DNA of 64,000 bases from the NCBI GenBank assembly GCA_029204225.1, contig CM055113.1, positions 19,983,798 to 20,047,797 of the forward strand, read 5' to 3'. The translations under genes were made by a program, and so were the position numbers. The first letter of the stretch is position 1. Each line of letters begins with the position of its first letter. This document shows positions 1 to 11,439 of this stretch, in pieces. This stretch comes from Diphasiastrum complanatum (Eukaryota > Streptophyta > Lycopodiopsida > Lycopodiales > Lycopodiaceae). The notes beneath the pieces were generated by a model. It saw only the letters and a list, made by a program, of their open reading frames with translations. It did no database searches and had not been told where the DNA came from.

Positions 1-572
1 CCAAGTCATCTAGGGAAGTCACATGCAAGACATGCAAACACTATTTGACACATGCATGTAATTTTGTACATATCTAGTTGAGAATTTGACATTTGGACAA
101 AGTAGGTAGGAGTTAGGTCCAATTTTAGCATGCAAGCTGTTAGGTGTCAATATGGTAGTAGTCTACACTTGATTAGGTGTAGGGAATGCATTGAATGCAA
201 GGAGTACCACGAATTTTGGCCCTCTTATACATGTACATATCATTCTCATTCATATCTAATGATGAATCAAGCTTTGGTAGTTTCATAATGTCAAAATTGG
301 ATCTCATTCTATTTTGCTTGTTTTGATATTCTTTCTCTAACTCGAGTAGAAGGTCTTCTTCATACATTATTTTGGTTATGTATTCTCTCTATTTGTGAGG
401 AATTAGTTTTGCTTTGATATGTAGCATTCTAGATTGTGCTCTAGCCTCAGATCTTGTGATAGATTGCAGGATTGCTCTATAGGTAATCTGTGTGCCACCA
501 CAAAGCATGGTCAAGATCATTCACACATTTCTTGTGGATCCCCACACATGTGAATTTTCTGGATTTTTCACA
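1..572 (+). repeat. 3' part of a copia-type LTR (family Y), cut by the window edge
   Basis: The stretch ends in TTTTTCACA directly before a tRNA-Met type primer site (TGGTATTAGAGC, 573-584), the normal right border of a Ty1/copia 5' LTR. It resembles the solo LTRs at about 21845-22590 (+) and 47134-47864 (-), and 241-572 matches 2722-3053 closely. The left border lies outside the window. The call as an LTR is secure from the primer site and the repeated copies. Confidence 0.8.
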
Positions 573-1311
573 TGGTATTAGAGCCATACCATGCTTTGAA
601 TGCTACTAACATTAGGTGTATGAAGAATTTTCTGTCAATTCAAGCTAGGAAGTTGTTTAGCAGTGTTTTGCTATCTTTTCTTGAACAAGTTTTTGGTGAA
701 TGAGGTTAGAACTGATATTTTCAGTCCAAAACAGAGGATGTACGGAATTATGACTTTTCACACATGTGAAAACCAGAATACATCATTTGACTCTATCTCC
801 TCTATGTTAGATCCAAAGGTACTGACTTTATAGCATGTTGAAAAGCTAGAAGAGTCCTCTATCCAGTGCAATTGGTTTCAATTCATTCTGATGACCCTAG
901 TAGGAGTTATAAGCTCTTAAAGAGGGTAGGGAGAGACCCAAAACCGAGTGGACACTTTTTGATTTGAATATATTGCATGCATGATTCATCATTCACAGTT
1001 TTGGTACTCAATTTGAGATAGAATTGGATAAGACAAATTTCTACTGTCATAGACACATCATTTCACACAAAGTGTTGTGTTTTGAATTGAATGTGTGTTT
1101 CTAGAGCATTTTTCATTCGTTTGAAACTCGTGAGAAAATTTGACATCGGAATTGTAAGTGCTTCATCTGTAGATAGAGGCTAGATCCAAATTCAAGTTGA
1201 TTGATTTTTTGTTGTGGGATAGGTCTCACATAGCTATTGCAAGATTCTACATAGGATTTGGTAGTACACCCGATTATTTTGGTTCCTATAGTGAAAGAGA
1301 AGCAAGACATT
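573..1311 (+). mobile_element. Primer site and untranslated leader of a copia-type element
   Basis: Starts with the primer binding site (573-584, one mismatch to TGGTATCAGAGC) and runs as noncoding leader towards the gag frame. It is repeated almost base for base at 3054-3792, which shows that both are leaders of the same element family. No open frame of note is present. Confidence 0.75.
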
Positions 1312-1385
1312 CCATTCCATTTTTTGTTGTCTAATTACAAGAGTCTTCACATTCATGGCATGTGTAGGAGATTTTCTCTTTGAAA

Positions 1386-2085
1386 CTAGTGAGAGACTAG
1401 ATACCTTCAACTATTCAGTTTGGGAGGATAGGACAGAATCCTTGTTGGTTCTATATGCAGTAATGGACATTGTATCAGGAATTGAAGTTGAACCTGAAGC
1501 TTATGATGAGGCTTAGAGATTCAAGAAGAGAGCAAGAATTGCTCTTCATATTATCAAATTGAACATCTCTGATGAGATCTTGAGAGAAATAAGTTCATGC
1601 ACCTTGGCCAAGGAGACTTGGGAAACTCTTAAGTCCATTCATGAAGCAAAGATCAAGTCAAGAGGGAGGAGCAAGAACAGTTTTTCTCAAGCCTTCACCA
1701 AGGACAAAGCAAAGAACAAAGACTATGGTGGAGTAGAAGATGATTCAACTCATTCTTCTAACTTCAACAAGAAGACTCAAGAAGATCAAGCCAATTTTAT
1801 CATAGAAGACTCACATGTAAGTTGTGGAGAGGCATCTCTCATGATGTCTAGTTTCTCCTCTTTACTCTTTAATGATGTATCTTGGTATATTGATAGTGGA
1901 GCCACAACTCATATGAGTTGCTCCAAATATTCTTTTGTTTCTATTGAATCTATTCTAGATCCTAAGAAATCAATATAAACATCTGTTGGTGATGCATGTG
2001 CAATTGAAGGAGTTGGAAGTTGTTCCTTGAAACTTGCATCTTCTATGAATTTTACACTTTCTCATGTACTTTATGTTCTTCTTTG
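1386..2085 (+). pseudogene. Copia gag/protease relic
   Basis: One reading frame from about 1386 encodes a copia Gag core (FNYSVWEDR near the start, then ETWETL and a short Lys/Arg-rich stretch). An in-frame TAG sits near 1514. The aspartic protease follows with the catalytic signature WYIDSGATTHMS at about 1883-1918. After the TAA at 1976-1978 the frame continues with the protease flap and end (VGDA, IEGVGSC, SHVLYVL) to about 2085. Integrase, RT and RNase H are absent. The zinc knuckle expected between Gag and protease is also missing. The leader and LTR directly upstream belong to the same element. It is dead: two stops and no pol. Confidence 0.8.
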
Positions 2086-2716
2086 AATAATGATGTATCT
2101 TGCTTAGTTGAAATTTGCTCATCTCAAAGATCAAGTAAGACTATTCTAGTTTTGAATGAAGTCTTTACTTTGGAATTAATTCTTGTCATTTGTGACTTGA
2201 TTATGTTTCCAAAACATCTAGAAAGCAAGATAATGTATCATCATTTGCATGCTCTTAAATTGAGTAAGAGCAAGTATAAGTTTAGTACTCATAATTTGAA
2301 AAAAGGAGTTTTTTCATGTTTTGAGCCATTTTGTGAACTTCTTTTGAGGGTAAGTGAAACATCCAATGAGGAAACTTACATCCTTAAGAAAGTATTTAGC
2401 CTCAATTTGATCAAGTTTGAGTGTGGTTTCAAGATTAGATCCATTTTGGATAGAGTTCATAGTGTTTGGACTAATGAAGCTAGTGTGCTTAATCTTGAAT
2501 ATTGCTCAAGGTATTATCTTGATCTATTTGATCTTTGTAGTCATTATGAGGCTTGGAGGCCTCAAATTTTTTAGATTTTGGTGCAGCCTACTTCATGCAT
2601 GTGGACTTTGCAAACCCAGGATCGACATCAGGCATGGAGGAGGCACATTGGCATAGTAGCAGATTGGTGGAATTTTTTTCAAAGGCATTTGGAAAAGATT
2701 TCTGTCAAAGAGATCT
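2086..2716 (+). other. Unassigned stretch between two copies of the copia element
   Basis: A 184-codon frame (2020-2574) crosses here, but its start overlaps the protease frame and I recognise no domain. It may be the decayed 3' part of the element. The Gly/His-rich end at about 2553-2660 is also unassigned. Confidence 0.3.
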
Positions 2717-2721
2717 TATCA

Positions 2722-3053
2722 TGCATTCTCATTCATATCTAATGATGAATCAAGCTTTGGTAATTTCATAATGTCAAAATTGGATCTCATTCTATTTTGC
2801 TTGTTTTGATATTCTCTCTAACTCGAGTAGAAGGTCTTCTTCACACATTATTTTGGTTATGTATTCTCTCTATTTGTGAGAAATTAGTTTTTCTTTGATC
2901 TGTAGCATTCTAGATTGTGCTCTAGCCTCAGATCTTGTGATAGATTGCAGGATTGTTCTACAGGTGTTCTGTGTGCCACCACAAAGCATGGTCAAAATCA
3001 TTCACACATTTCTTGTGGATCCCCACACGTGTGAATTTGCTGGATTTTTCACA
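2722..3053 (+). repeat. 5'-truncated LTR of family Y, second copy
   Basis: Matches 241-572 with few differences and ends before a perfect TGGTATCAGAGC primer site (3054-3065). The first ~240 bases present in the window-start copy are missing, so this LTR is cut at its left end. Confidence 0.8.
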
Positions 3054-3792
3054 TGGTATCAGAGCCATACCATGCTTTGAATGCTACTAACATCAGGTGT
3101 ATGAATATTTTTCTGTCAATTCAAGCTAGGAAGCTGTTTAGCAGTGTTTTGCTATCTTTCTTGAACAGTTTTTTGGTGAATGAGGTTACAATTGATATTT
3201 TCAGTCCAGAATTGAGGATGTATGGGATTATGACTTTTCACACATGTGAAAACCAAAATAGATCATTTGACTCTATCTCCTCTATGTTAGATCCAAAGGT
3301 ACTGACATTATAGCATGTTGAAAAGCTAGAAGAGTCCTCTATCCAGTGCAACTGGTTTCAATTCATTCTGATGATCCTATTAGGAGTTAGAAGCTCTTAA
3401 AGAGGGTAATGAGAGACCTAAAACCCGAGTGGACACTTTTTGATTTGAATATATTGCATGCATGATTCATCGTTCACAATTTTGGTACTCAATCTGAGAT
3501 GGAATTAAATAAGACAAATTTATGTTGTCATAGACACATCACTTCACACAAAGTGTTGTGTTTTGAGCTGAATGTGTGTTTCTAGAGCGTTTTTCATTCG
3601 TTTAAAACTCGTGAGAAAATTTGACATCGGAATTGTAAGTGCTTCATTTGTAGATAGATGCTAGATCGAAATTCAAGTTGATTGATTTTTTGTTGTGAGA
3701 TAGGTCTCACAAAACTGTTGCAAGATTTTACATAGGATTTGGTAGTACACCCGATTATTTTGGTTCCTATAGTGAAAGAGAAGAAACACATT
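3054..3792 (+). mobile_element. Second copy of the copia primer site and leader
   Basis: Begins with an intact primer site and repeats 573-1311. Homology stops near 3792, before any gag, where unrelated sequence joins a gypsy integrase on the other strand. The order LTR-internal-LTR-leader suggests unequal exchange between tandem copies, or nested insertion, followed by truncation. Confidence 0.75.
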
Positions 3793-3953
3793 GTTTACAA
3801 TGCAAATACCTCTCCATTTATGGCAAGGAGGGTCTTCCATAAGTGTCTCAAAAATGTTGTTGAAATGGCATGCAGACAAAAAAAAGGAAGAAAAACAGTA
3901 GGAAAAAAAATAGCTAATACATATCAAGATAAAACACGATTCATTGTACTTTC

Positions 3954-5060
3954 TCAGTCGACTCCCATTGACCACAGTGTCGAGGATATCGCCTTGAAGG
4001 GTTTGGAGTTGGACATATCCAGAGGCAAAGATTTTTTAATGACGTAAGGTCCTTGGCCAGAAAATTTCAGTTTGCCTTTGAAGGCTTTGGCCTGGTATAG
4101 CAGGACCTTATCTCCAATATGGAAATCTCTAAGTTTCAATGATCGATCATGCTATGCATTTTGTCGTCGTTTGTGGACTTGTTGAGCATGGATGCTGATC
4201 CTTCGTGTTTCACAAAATTGCTCCAGATGGAATAACCTATTTGCTAGATTCTGAGGGGTATCGAGCTCAAGGTTATAGGCTACTCAAAGGGAGGGGATAT
4301 GGAATTCCGTAGGCATAATGGCTTTTTGGCCATATGTGAGCTGGAAAGGGTTTAAGCCTGTAGCTCGCTTCGGGGTGGTGCGATAAGCCCAGAGAGCAGC
4401 ATGGAGTTTGAGCTCCCAATCAGATCGACTAAATTTGACAGTTTTGGTGAGAATTCCACATAGGATTTTATTGGTGGATTCTGCCTGGCCATTGCAGCGT
4501 GGATAGTATGGGGAACTTTTGCGATGTATCACAAAAAATTTGGAAAGAAGATTTGCTATGACAAAGTTAAGAAAATGTGTACCACTATCACTGATAAGCT
4601 CTAGAGGACATTCGAACCGAACTATAACCTGTTCATAGAGAAATTTGGCAGTAGAACGAGCGTCAGCATTGCGAACAACTCTTGCTTCAACCCATTTGGT
4701 GCAATAGTCCGTAGCTACTATGATGTAACGAGATTGTGTGTGTCAAGCAGTAGGACTAATAGGTCCGACATAATCAATTCCCCATTTCTGGAAAGTTTGA
4801 TCAGTGGTTACGGGGTGTAGAGGCATGTAGTTTGTTTTTTGAAAGTGTTTGGTGCGTTGGCAGACATCACAAGCCTTAGTGTAATTGTGTGTATCCTTGA
4901 AGAGTGTTGGCCACCAAAAATCGGCTAAGAGGATTTTCTTAGCAATTGTTTCATAAGAGAAATGGCCGGCACCAATACCTTCATGAGTGAGGGAAATTAC
5001 AGAGGGCATTTCTCCTTCAGTAAGACATCGTCGGATAATTCCATCTAACCCTTGCTTGTA
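3954..5060 (-). pseudogene. Ty3/gypsy integrase relic
   Basis: Read on the minus strand from about 5060, the order is an H2C2 zinc domain (HEGIGAGH, FWWPTLF, CDVCQRTKH), then the catalytic core with its first Asp in WGIDYVGP, second Asp in ISDSGTHF (in the stretch between the long frames, about 4580), and Glu in NGQAEST (about 4490). A C-terminal SH3-like tail ends near 3954 (GDKVLLYQ, FSGQGPYVI). One in-frame TGA follows the first Asp region at about 4741-4746, so the protein is broken, though all three DDE residues remain. No RT or protease is attached. The right edge meets a copia relic on the other strand, so both ends are truncated. Confidence 0.85.
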
Positions 5061-5149
5061 GAGTTGTCATGCGATTAACATATAAGGTTTAGTTTTGTTG
5101 TCTGACAGAACGACAACAATAAAAAATAGTCACAAAAGACTCAGAATCA

Positions 5150-5943
5150 ACCACCTGCTCAGAACAAGAAAAGTCTCTTCTGTAGGTACTGCAAGAGGAT
5201 GAACAAATCTAGGACTGTCGAATCTTGAAGTTCAGCAATGACAAGAAGAAGCAGTCGGATCAGCAAGCCCATGCAACCAACACAAAGCAGAAGATCAAAG
5301 AAGACGACGATGAGCAAGAAGTCTTCATGGTGAACCATCACCATGCCGAATAATCGGAGGAATGGTTCCCCGATTCTAGAGCAACACAACATATGACAAG
5401 CCATCAAGAATGGTTCATCGATTATTCGACCTACAGCACCAAGAAATTCGTTCACCTTGGAAATACTGTAAGACTGAATTTTCAGAATGGATTATCGAAC
5501 CTCATACCAACTGTATTGTATGCCCCGAATTTGACGACAAATCTGTTAACAGACTTAGGACATAAGGTAGATTCTTGTCGAATTCTTGATAAATGCAAGA
5601 GAGTCCTTACACTCGGAAAGAGACAAGAATATCTCTATAGGCTTAGTCATTGTAACTCTATAATTGATCATGCTTTAAGCAGTTCAACATCTATTAATAA
5701 AGGATTGATTTGGCATTATAGAATTGGTCGTCTTAATCATGTATCAATAGGCTACATGTCTAGACATGCTTTGTGTCACCACCAATGGAGAATGCAAATA
5801 TATGGTTTAAATGCCAACACTTGCTCTTTAGAAGAGATGCGTACGCAAGGAAAAAATGTTTTGAAAGTGCATCGTATGTACATTGATGGGAGCCCAAAAA
5901 TCAATTTGTGTTTTTTAGAAATAATGTTCCATTTCCATATTTG
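5150..5943 (+). pseudogene. Copia gag-end/protease/GAG-pre-integrase relic
   Basis: The stretch opens with half a zinc knuckle (LFCRYCKR, about 5175), then the protease site near 5370. The catalytic Asp-Ser-Gly has become Asp-Ser-Arg (DSRATQHMTS), which would kill the enzyme. The frame 5393-5943 continues with the protease flap and end (VLYAPNLTTNLL) and the GAG-pre-integrase segment (WHYRIGRLNHVS). It then loses similarity. It resembles the same domains of the minus-strand copia at 35.7-39.2 kb, so the two are probably the same lineage. No LTR was found next to it. Confidence 0.8.
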
Positions 5944-6064
5944 ACTACGAATCGTTATCTAGTTCTAGTGACGATGATAGCATCCATTCATATCCAAAAC
6001 AAAACTGGGATACAACGAGCCACATATAAATCAACTATCTCGTCTTGAGTGGATGGGATTATAC

Positions 6065-9000
6065 TCTAGATGAAAAATGTTTGTTCATTAATTCAAGCAC
6101 CAAGTGGAGAGAAAAGGTTCAAGGAAATATATAAAATTCTAGTGAGAAAAAATCAACCTCTTTGCCTATAGCTAGATTGCTCACCCGATCTCTCTTTTTT
6201 CAAAACAAGAAGACCACATATCTCAAAGAGACTATGGCCCTCTTGTAATCAATTTGAAAAAACTTATAAACACCATTTTAAAGAACTAAAATAGGACTGT
6301 GGAGGGTTACTATCGATTTTATTTTTGGTAGGAGCTCGAGGCCTCTTGATTCCACTTTAAATTCCATTCTAATGGGAGATACTCCTCTCTAACCAAATGA
6401 TGTTATTATTTAAGAATACCACCTCAAATTCAAACATTCAAATATTCCAATTCATAGTCACGTAAATTTTGCATTTAAGTTGTTATAAGCACATACACCA
6501 ATGTAAATACATGATGAATAAATGTAAATACATGATGAATAGATTGTCATTTGTTTACAGTTAGTCATGCCTTGAGTTCTACCAAACATTCATATATCCT
6601 CAAGATTTTAGGATTTTATTCATAATGATGAGTTTTAGTAAGTTGGGCAAGACCTATCCTAGATAGACTAGGTGGTGTATCTTGGAGAAGCTTTAATAAA
6701 GCACCCCTTTTAAATATTTCTACTTTCTTTTACGTGAACTTTTTAAGCTGAAAAATCAAACTGTAAATTTGTTCAATGTAATGGAGAATTCCTAGCATTG
6801 GATATTGTACTGATAACATTAATAGGACATAAGATAGTCACATAGCCTATTGTCACGAAGATAGCGTCTCGCATGAAAACAAACTAGTATTACACTGAAA
6901 TAGTGGTAGAAGTGCTTAGTTAATAGTAAAGTGAATGTTGGCAGAAGACAACGTAGTAGTAATAAATGAGAATGTGCAATAGTACTAGACTAGTCTCCTC
7001 TCCACGAGTTTCTGATATCATTGATATGTGCCTTTGGTTCCTCCCTTGTGGAATAATTTATTTGAGACTTCGTTGAGGTATAGAACTAAACTGTTATGCG
7101 CACATATTTACAAGATTTGAAATATTAACAGGAGATGCGATGGATTGAGGACCCGATATGAGGCCGTTAGCTAGGATTATGTACATGTGTTGAGTGATAT
7201 GGATCAAATCCCAAAAAACATATTGGCTTGCATTTGCACACACATATCTGTAGGGTTGCAGCCAGAAGCACCTCCATATTTGCCGTCTCCACAGCATGCC
7301 TTGTGTCCATACTTGAAACCTGCAGATCGACACGCTTGAGATTCCATTTGGCACAATTTTCTGTGCACCATCCAGAGATTTTGACTCATTCTAAGATATG
7401 AATTGAGGTATTTTCCCTGGGACTAATGTAAAACTGACGTTGCAAGGATCGTTTTCTCATTTGACGTGGCATGTCAGTTGTAGCATGAATCCGTAGACAG
7501 CTGAGAATACACAAGAAACATCAGTCATCCAGAAATCGTTGCTTAGACATTGTTTAAATTTTTGTCTTCGCTTACTGATTTGGTGGGGTTTTGAATTGCT
7601 GCCAGGATGGAATCGTAGACATTTCCATAGACTAAGTTTACTCCAGGTAGCTGGGAAGCAAGCGTTGAGATGTTCGATTGCAAGCCTGCGTTAAAATCCT
7701 TCGTTTGGGAGTTTATCCTTCGAATACAGCTTCCATCTGGGCTATGGAACACGGTGAGAGCTACTGGCAGGCACCCAAGTGGAGCAGAGGATAGCGCCCA
7801 AGTTGTAAAGAGTCTGTCGATCGAGGCAATATCAGATCGTCATCACGATGTGGATTATGCATAATCAATTACAGGCAAGAAGCAAAAAGATAGCTTACCT
7901 GAGTGTAGTTCAGAGCTTTTGAGACCAGCAGTGAAAAAATTGCTTTGCATTGAACTGTGCTCTTTGGCTCACATTTAACTGGTAATCGAGCAAATCGTTA
8001 CCTCCGCTGTTGATCATGAAAATGGAGCCCGCAATCAATTTTGACGTATTTCCTGGGCCGATTGATTGTGATAGATCTCTCAGCACATCCCTAAAATTCT
8101 GCAACTGCTTCGAAAAAGAGATAGAACCCTATATATGTCCGTCATAAGCGCTTAGTCAGTACATGAGCATATAACCTATAAGACTAAACAACGAGGGATC
8201 TAATATGATTGATCATCTATGCAGAGTCTACAAGGCGTTAAGTCTATTTGATAGAGAAGCCACAAGAGGAACTAAATGATACTAGATATGGCAATCATGC
8301 CCTCGTACTCACACCCCACTGATCATCTCAAGCTCAAATGGCAACCAGTGTTGCCAGTCGTCACTTACGGTTGCATTTCCGGTTTGGTCAAGAAGGCCTG
8401 AACCCGCTGATGCAAAATTAACACCTTGGAGGAGCTTCTGGCCTTGTGCTTGAGGGTTGTAGAAATCTATGGGATATGGAAGGCCCAAAAATTCAGCTGT
8501 GAAATATCAAGATCACAATCAGATTAATTATCTTCCCAGGCCGTAATTAATTGACACTCTGAGACTAGATAAAGAATATTTACTTTATGTACAATACAAC
8601 GATCAATGCCACAAAATTTGGATGAAGTCATTGCTGCACCTACCTATGTAATCATCAGTAAGTTTGCCATCTCCAAAGACGAAAAACGCCGGAACTTGAC
8701 TTGCATCAGTAGAAGGTTGTAGCATAGCTAAGCTGAGAAAAGCTATGAAACTCATCGCTGGCAATACTCCAAGAGCCATCTTCGTATATTCTCGTAACAT
8801 CAGTTATCTTTTGCTTTTCTCCAGCTCAGAAAGCGGCAGCGTCTATAAACTTGCATGGACAATCTCAGACTCCAGGCTATAGCTGATGCTTTCTAGGCAA
8901 AAATGATTTCCCGTCTCCCCTGTGTAGTAAGCTCCGGTTAGGTGTCACCAACTATATATATATGCGTGCGTGTGCGCGTGTGTGTGTGTGTGTGTGAGTG

Positions 9001-9732
9001 TGAGTAAGAGAGAGAGAGTCATCGATATCTCACGCCAGGTGTCTTTTTTCAATTACTTGCACTTCTTGTACTGGTGAGTTCTAAATGCCTTCGATTCGAG
9101 TGAATTAGCAGTGCTTGCACTTCTTGTACTTCTAAGTTCTCAACAGCTATGACTTTTTGATTCGGTATTCCTGAGTCCTAAATGGCTATCACTTGAGTGA
9201 GTTAGCTGTTACGCTTGTTGCGCTGCTGCAAATTCAGCTCTTGTTATAAGTATTGAACACTACTCCATGGTAGTGATCCATATACAGAGTCATTGACACA
9301 TTGTTCATACTTCATACAACCTCTTCAACTAGCTATTAAGGATTCGAGATACTCTGTACTATGAACAAGGTATGTAGTAGTATGTACTACGAACAGTGGC
9401 AGATCAATTCTGAGAATAGCAGCCAGCTCTGGGCTGTCACTTCAACTGACCAAACGCTCCAAGCTAGAAATTCAACCTGTAGAAGAAACTCGTGCAATTA
9501 GCTGATCTAGAGTTCTCTGCAGAGACGTAATTTCATACTTGTCTCTACGTCGAAAACGCATAACATTCTTAAACTCGTAATCATGTGAATATTATGATTA
9601 TGTATCTGGCGTCCAATCATATACAACTAGCTAAATTTTTACATTCCAAATTCTGAATCCCAAACTGCTTTCCATGCATTAATAAATTATTTTATTACCT
9701 CAATGAACCTAAGCTTTGTAAGTATCTTGCAG
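6065..9732 (-). repeat. Left arm of a large inverted duplication
   Basis: The reverse complement of this arm matches 30213-34335 from 5' flank through a GDSL esterase/lipase gene to 3' flank. Both borders can be read: bases near 9732 pair with those near 30213 (AAGCTT-TAAGTATC side), and those near 6070 pair with 34330. The arms differ by islands: about 6385-6640 here has no match, and 33640-34000 is private to the other arm. A 22-base unit is tandemly doubled at about 6504-6545. Confidence 0.9.
7094..8779 (-). pseudogene. GDSL esterase/lipase pseudogene (left-arm copy)
   Basis: Five exons align one-to-one with the intact gene at 31162-32947: 8779-8644, 8496-8369, 8128-7899, 7813-7576 and 7319-7094. 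Exon 1 has lost 114 bp in frame, so FVFGD joins GKLTDDYIG and the catalytic Ser block is gone. Exon 3 is one base short (after NAKQF). Exon 4 lacks 17 bp inside the LGARK block and one G at its donor site. The normal stop has become TGC, adding two codons before TAA. The Asp/His block (WDLIH) and GGND block remain. No active hydrolase can be made. The promoter-side flank, with a TATATATA box and TG/GA repeats near 8951-9020, is still present. Confidence 0.93.
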
Positions 9733-9789
9733 ATGAAAACAACAAACAAAAACGTTTCTGCATTTAAAAAAAGTGATTTTTTTTTGTGA

Positions 9790-10020
9790 AAGTTAACTTT
9801 ATTGCAAAATCTACTATCTGAGAAAGATGCCGGTTCCATTCCTACACTTTTGTTGGCTTTTCTGAACCTTGGATGGTGAAATTGCCATGGATCGGTTTTG
9901 AAAAAAATTTGGTCCAGCCTTTGGCTTTGTCAAACTGTTCTTAGTCCCGCTTTACAACGTCATTGATATGTTGCCAATACTTCTTACATGAAATTTATGA
10001 TGGGTAGTTATTTTCACTGT
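9790..10020 (+). repeat. Gypsy pol fragment, inverted copy of 20838-21060
   Basis: Reverse-complement match to 20838-21060, which there continues a gypsy protease on the minus strand. Here only this short linker piece is left, with stops. It abuts the left arm of the GDSL duplication. Confidence 0.65.
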
Positions 10021-10149
10021 AGTTGGTGTTCCTATCCACCATCAACCCTAGATCCAAGCACACAAGCATTAAGGAGATGAAGAGGATTAATTCAAAGAAT
10101 GGAGTGAACTCATTCAAAAATTTGAAGGGAACGAATTTGAATTTGAAAA

Positions 10150-10367
10150 TTGATGGGAACCCTTTTTATTCACTAACTTGACTATTAGGCCCTACGACAT
10201 TAAAAGTCTCGCAAAAAGGCCTAAAGTCCTTTTATTAACTTCTGACTAATCAATTAACTATGTGATCATCGGGTTGGTGGACTTACACACACAGGGTGCC
10301 GAATCCCTCTCACTTATTAACTATGGTTAGGGTTACCTCGATATATGCAAACCCTCCAATAGTTTCC
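10150..10367 (-). repeat. LTR fragment, family X
   Basis: About 210 bases shared with 19905-20102 (same orientation) and with 19137-19350 (opposite orientation). The shared part contains the run of Cys/Leu-poor noncoding sequence around GTTAATAAGTGAGAG. Read on the minus strand it begins beside a purine-rich GGTGGGGGAAAC, as expected for a polypurine tract next to a 3' LTR. Confidence 0.55.
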
Positions 10368-10576
10368 CCCACCAAAACTGGTGGCGGTCTCACGATACCT
10401 CGCGAGATATATGATTTTGGGCTCTAATTGGCCTCTCAATGGACCTTTATTAAGTGATATTGCACTTTTTCCATGAATTCCAAGCGTGCCGTATTGAAAT
10501 CGGTTTTGTGCAGAAAGAAACATCTATTCTCGCCGGATATCCAGTTTGACGTTGTCCACATAATGAATTTGGATTC

Positions 10577-11167
10577 CTATGATCCACCCAGCATCGTAGC
10601 ACGATAGTATAACCTAGCTATAGGCAATTGATCCTGAACTTTTTCGGACGCCATTGAGATATTTGGATTGAAGCTTAGTGTTGGCAAGCAATCATCCCAT
10701 CTGGTTGATACTGATGCCAACTTAGTCAAATCCTTTACAAAAATAGCTGATTGCCGAACTGTTAGATCTGGTGAAAACGTATACTCCTGCGAATAAGCCT
10801 GGAGGGCCCGATTGAAGTCCACTGCTATCTTCCAACTATATGGTTGATAGATTATGGGCCAATTTGGGGTATGGACGGTGATTTTATCCATTGGTACACC
10901 ATCGGAAAGTAATAAGGATCCACCCGGAGCTGGCGAGGTGTTACATCTCCCTAGGATCTTCGACTGCTTTGAAGGCTTTGCACACCCCATACCAGTGACA
11001 ACGCACCGTATCTGCCCATCCATAGGGTCACAACTGACCCACCCCCATGCACTGGAGCTATCGACATAATCATGCCCGGTCAAGCCTCCTATGATAACTG
11101 GCATCCCATACCACCAGCCATTGCACTCGGCTCCCCCTAGCACACATCTCCTGACCTGGAGATACAT
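10577..11167 (-). CDS. Hypothetical protein, 196 aa, unrecognised
   Basis: A single uninterrupted frame starts at an ATG with a stop two codons upstream in the same frame, so this ATG is the first possible start. The N-terminal half is rich in Cys, Trp and Gly (CNGWWYG, WGWVSCDP, RCVVTGMGC). The C-terminal half is more ordinary and ends with MLGGS. No signal peptide or membrane segment is obvious and I recognise no family. Upstream at 11243-11252 is a CTATATAG box and at about 11290-11300 a CACGTG core, but both lie in what looks like the 3' LTR of a chromovirus ending at 11408. The frame could be a captured host piece, an accessory ORF of a retroelement, or chance. It has no stops, unlike nearly everything around it. 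Confidence 0.4.
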   Translation of the reverse strand: MYLQVRRCVLGGAECNGWWYGMPVIIGGLTGHDYVDSSSAWGWVSCDPMDGQIRCVVTGMGCAKPSKQSKILGRCNTSPAPGGSLLLSDGVPMDKITVHTPNWPIIYQPYSWKIAVDFNRALQAYSQEYTFSPDLTVRQSAIFVKDLTKLASVSTRWDDCLPTLSFNPNISMASEKVQDQLPIARLYYRATMLGGS

Positions 11168-11408
11168 CCTGGCTCATGCACGTGCTCTCCATCCACCAAC
11201 TCCCGGGTAGACTGAGTGAATGGCAAGAGGAAAAACCCCACCACTATATAGGCATAGCACAATGGGTCCCATCAAGCACGGTCCTACGGGCGACACGTGA
11301 CCACCTAGGATGGTGACGCGTGGCACTCAAAAATGTTGATAACGCCATACCTGCGTCATGCCCCTTGCAAGGCCGTCACTGAAGGGCGTACCGTTATGGT
11401 ACATAACA
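11168..11408 (-). promoter_or_regulatory. Chromovirus 3' LTR start with TATA box and G-box
   Basis: On the minus strand a G8-A3 polypurine tract (about 11409-11419) is followed by TGTTATG, a typical LTR start. Some 150 bases on comes CTATATAG (11243-11252), and before it ACACGTGAC, an ABRE/G-box type core. The LTR right border is not identified, so the end is arbitrary. Confidence 0.5.
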
Positions 11409-11439
11409 TTTCCCCCCCCATAAAAAATTCCTTCTATGA

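Noticed and set aside
2020-2574. 184-codon ORF as a gene
   Set aside because: Its start overlaps the copia protease frame, it has no recognisable domain, and it ends at the next copy of the same element.
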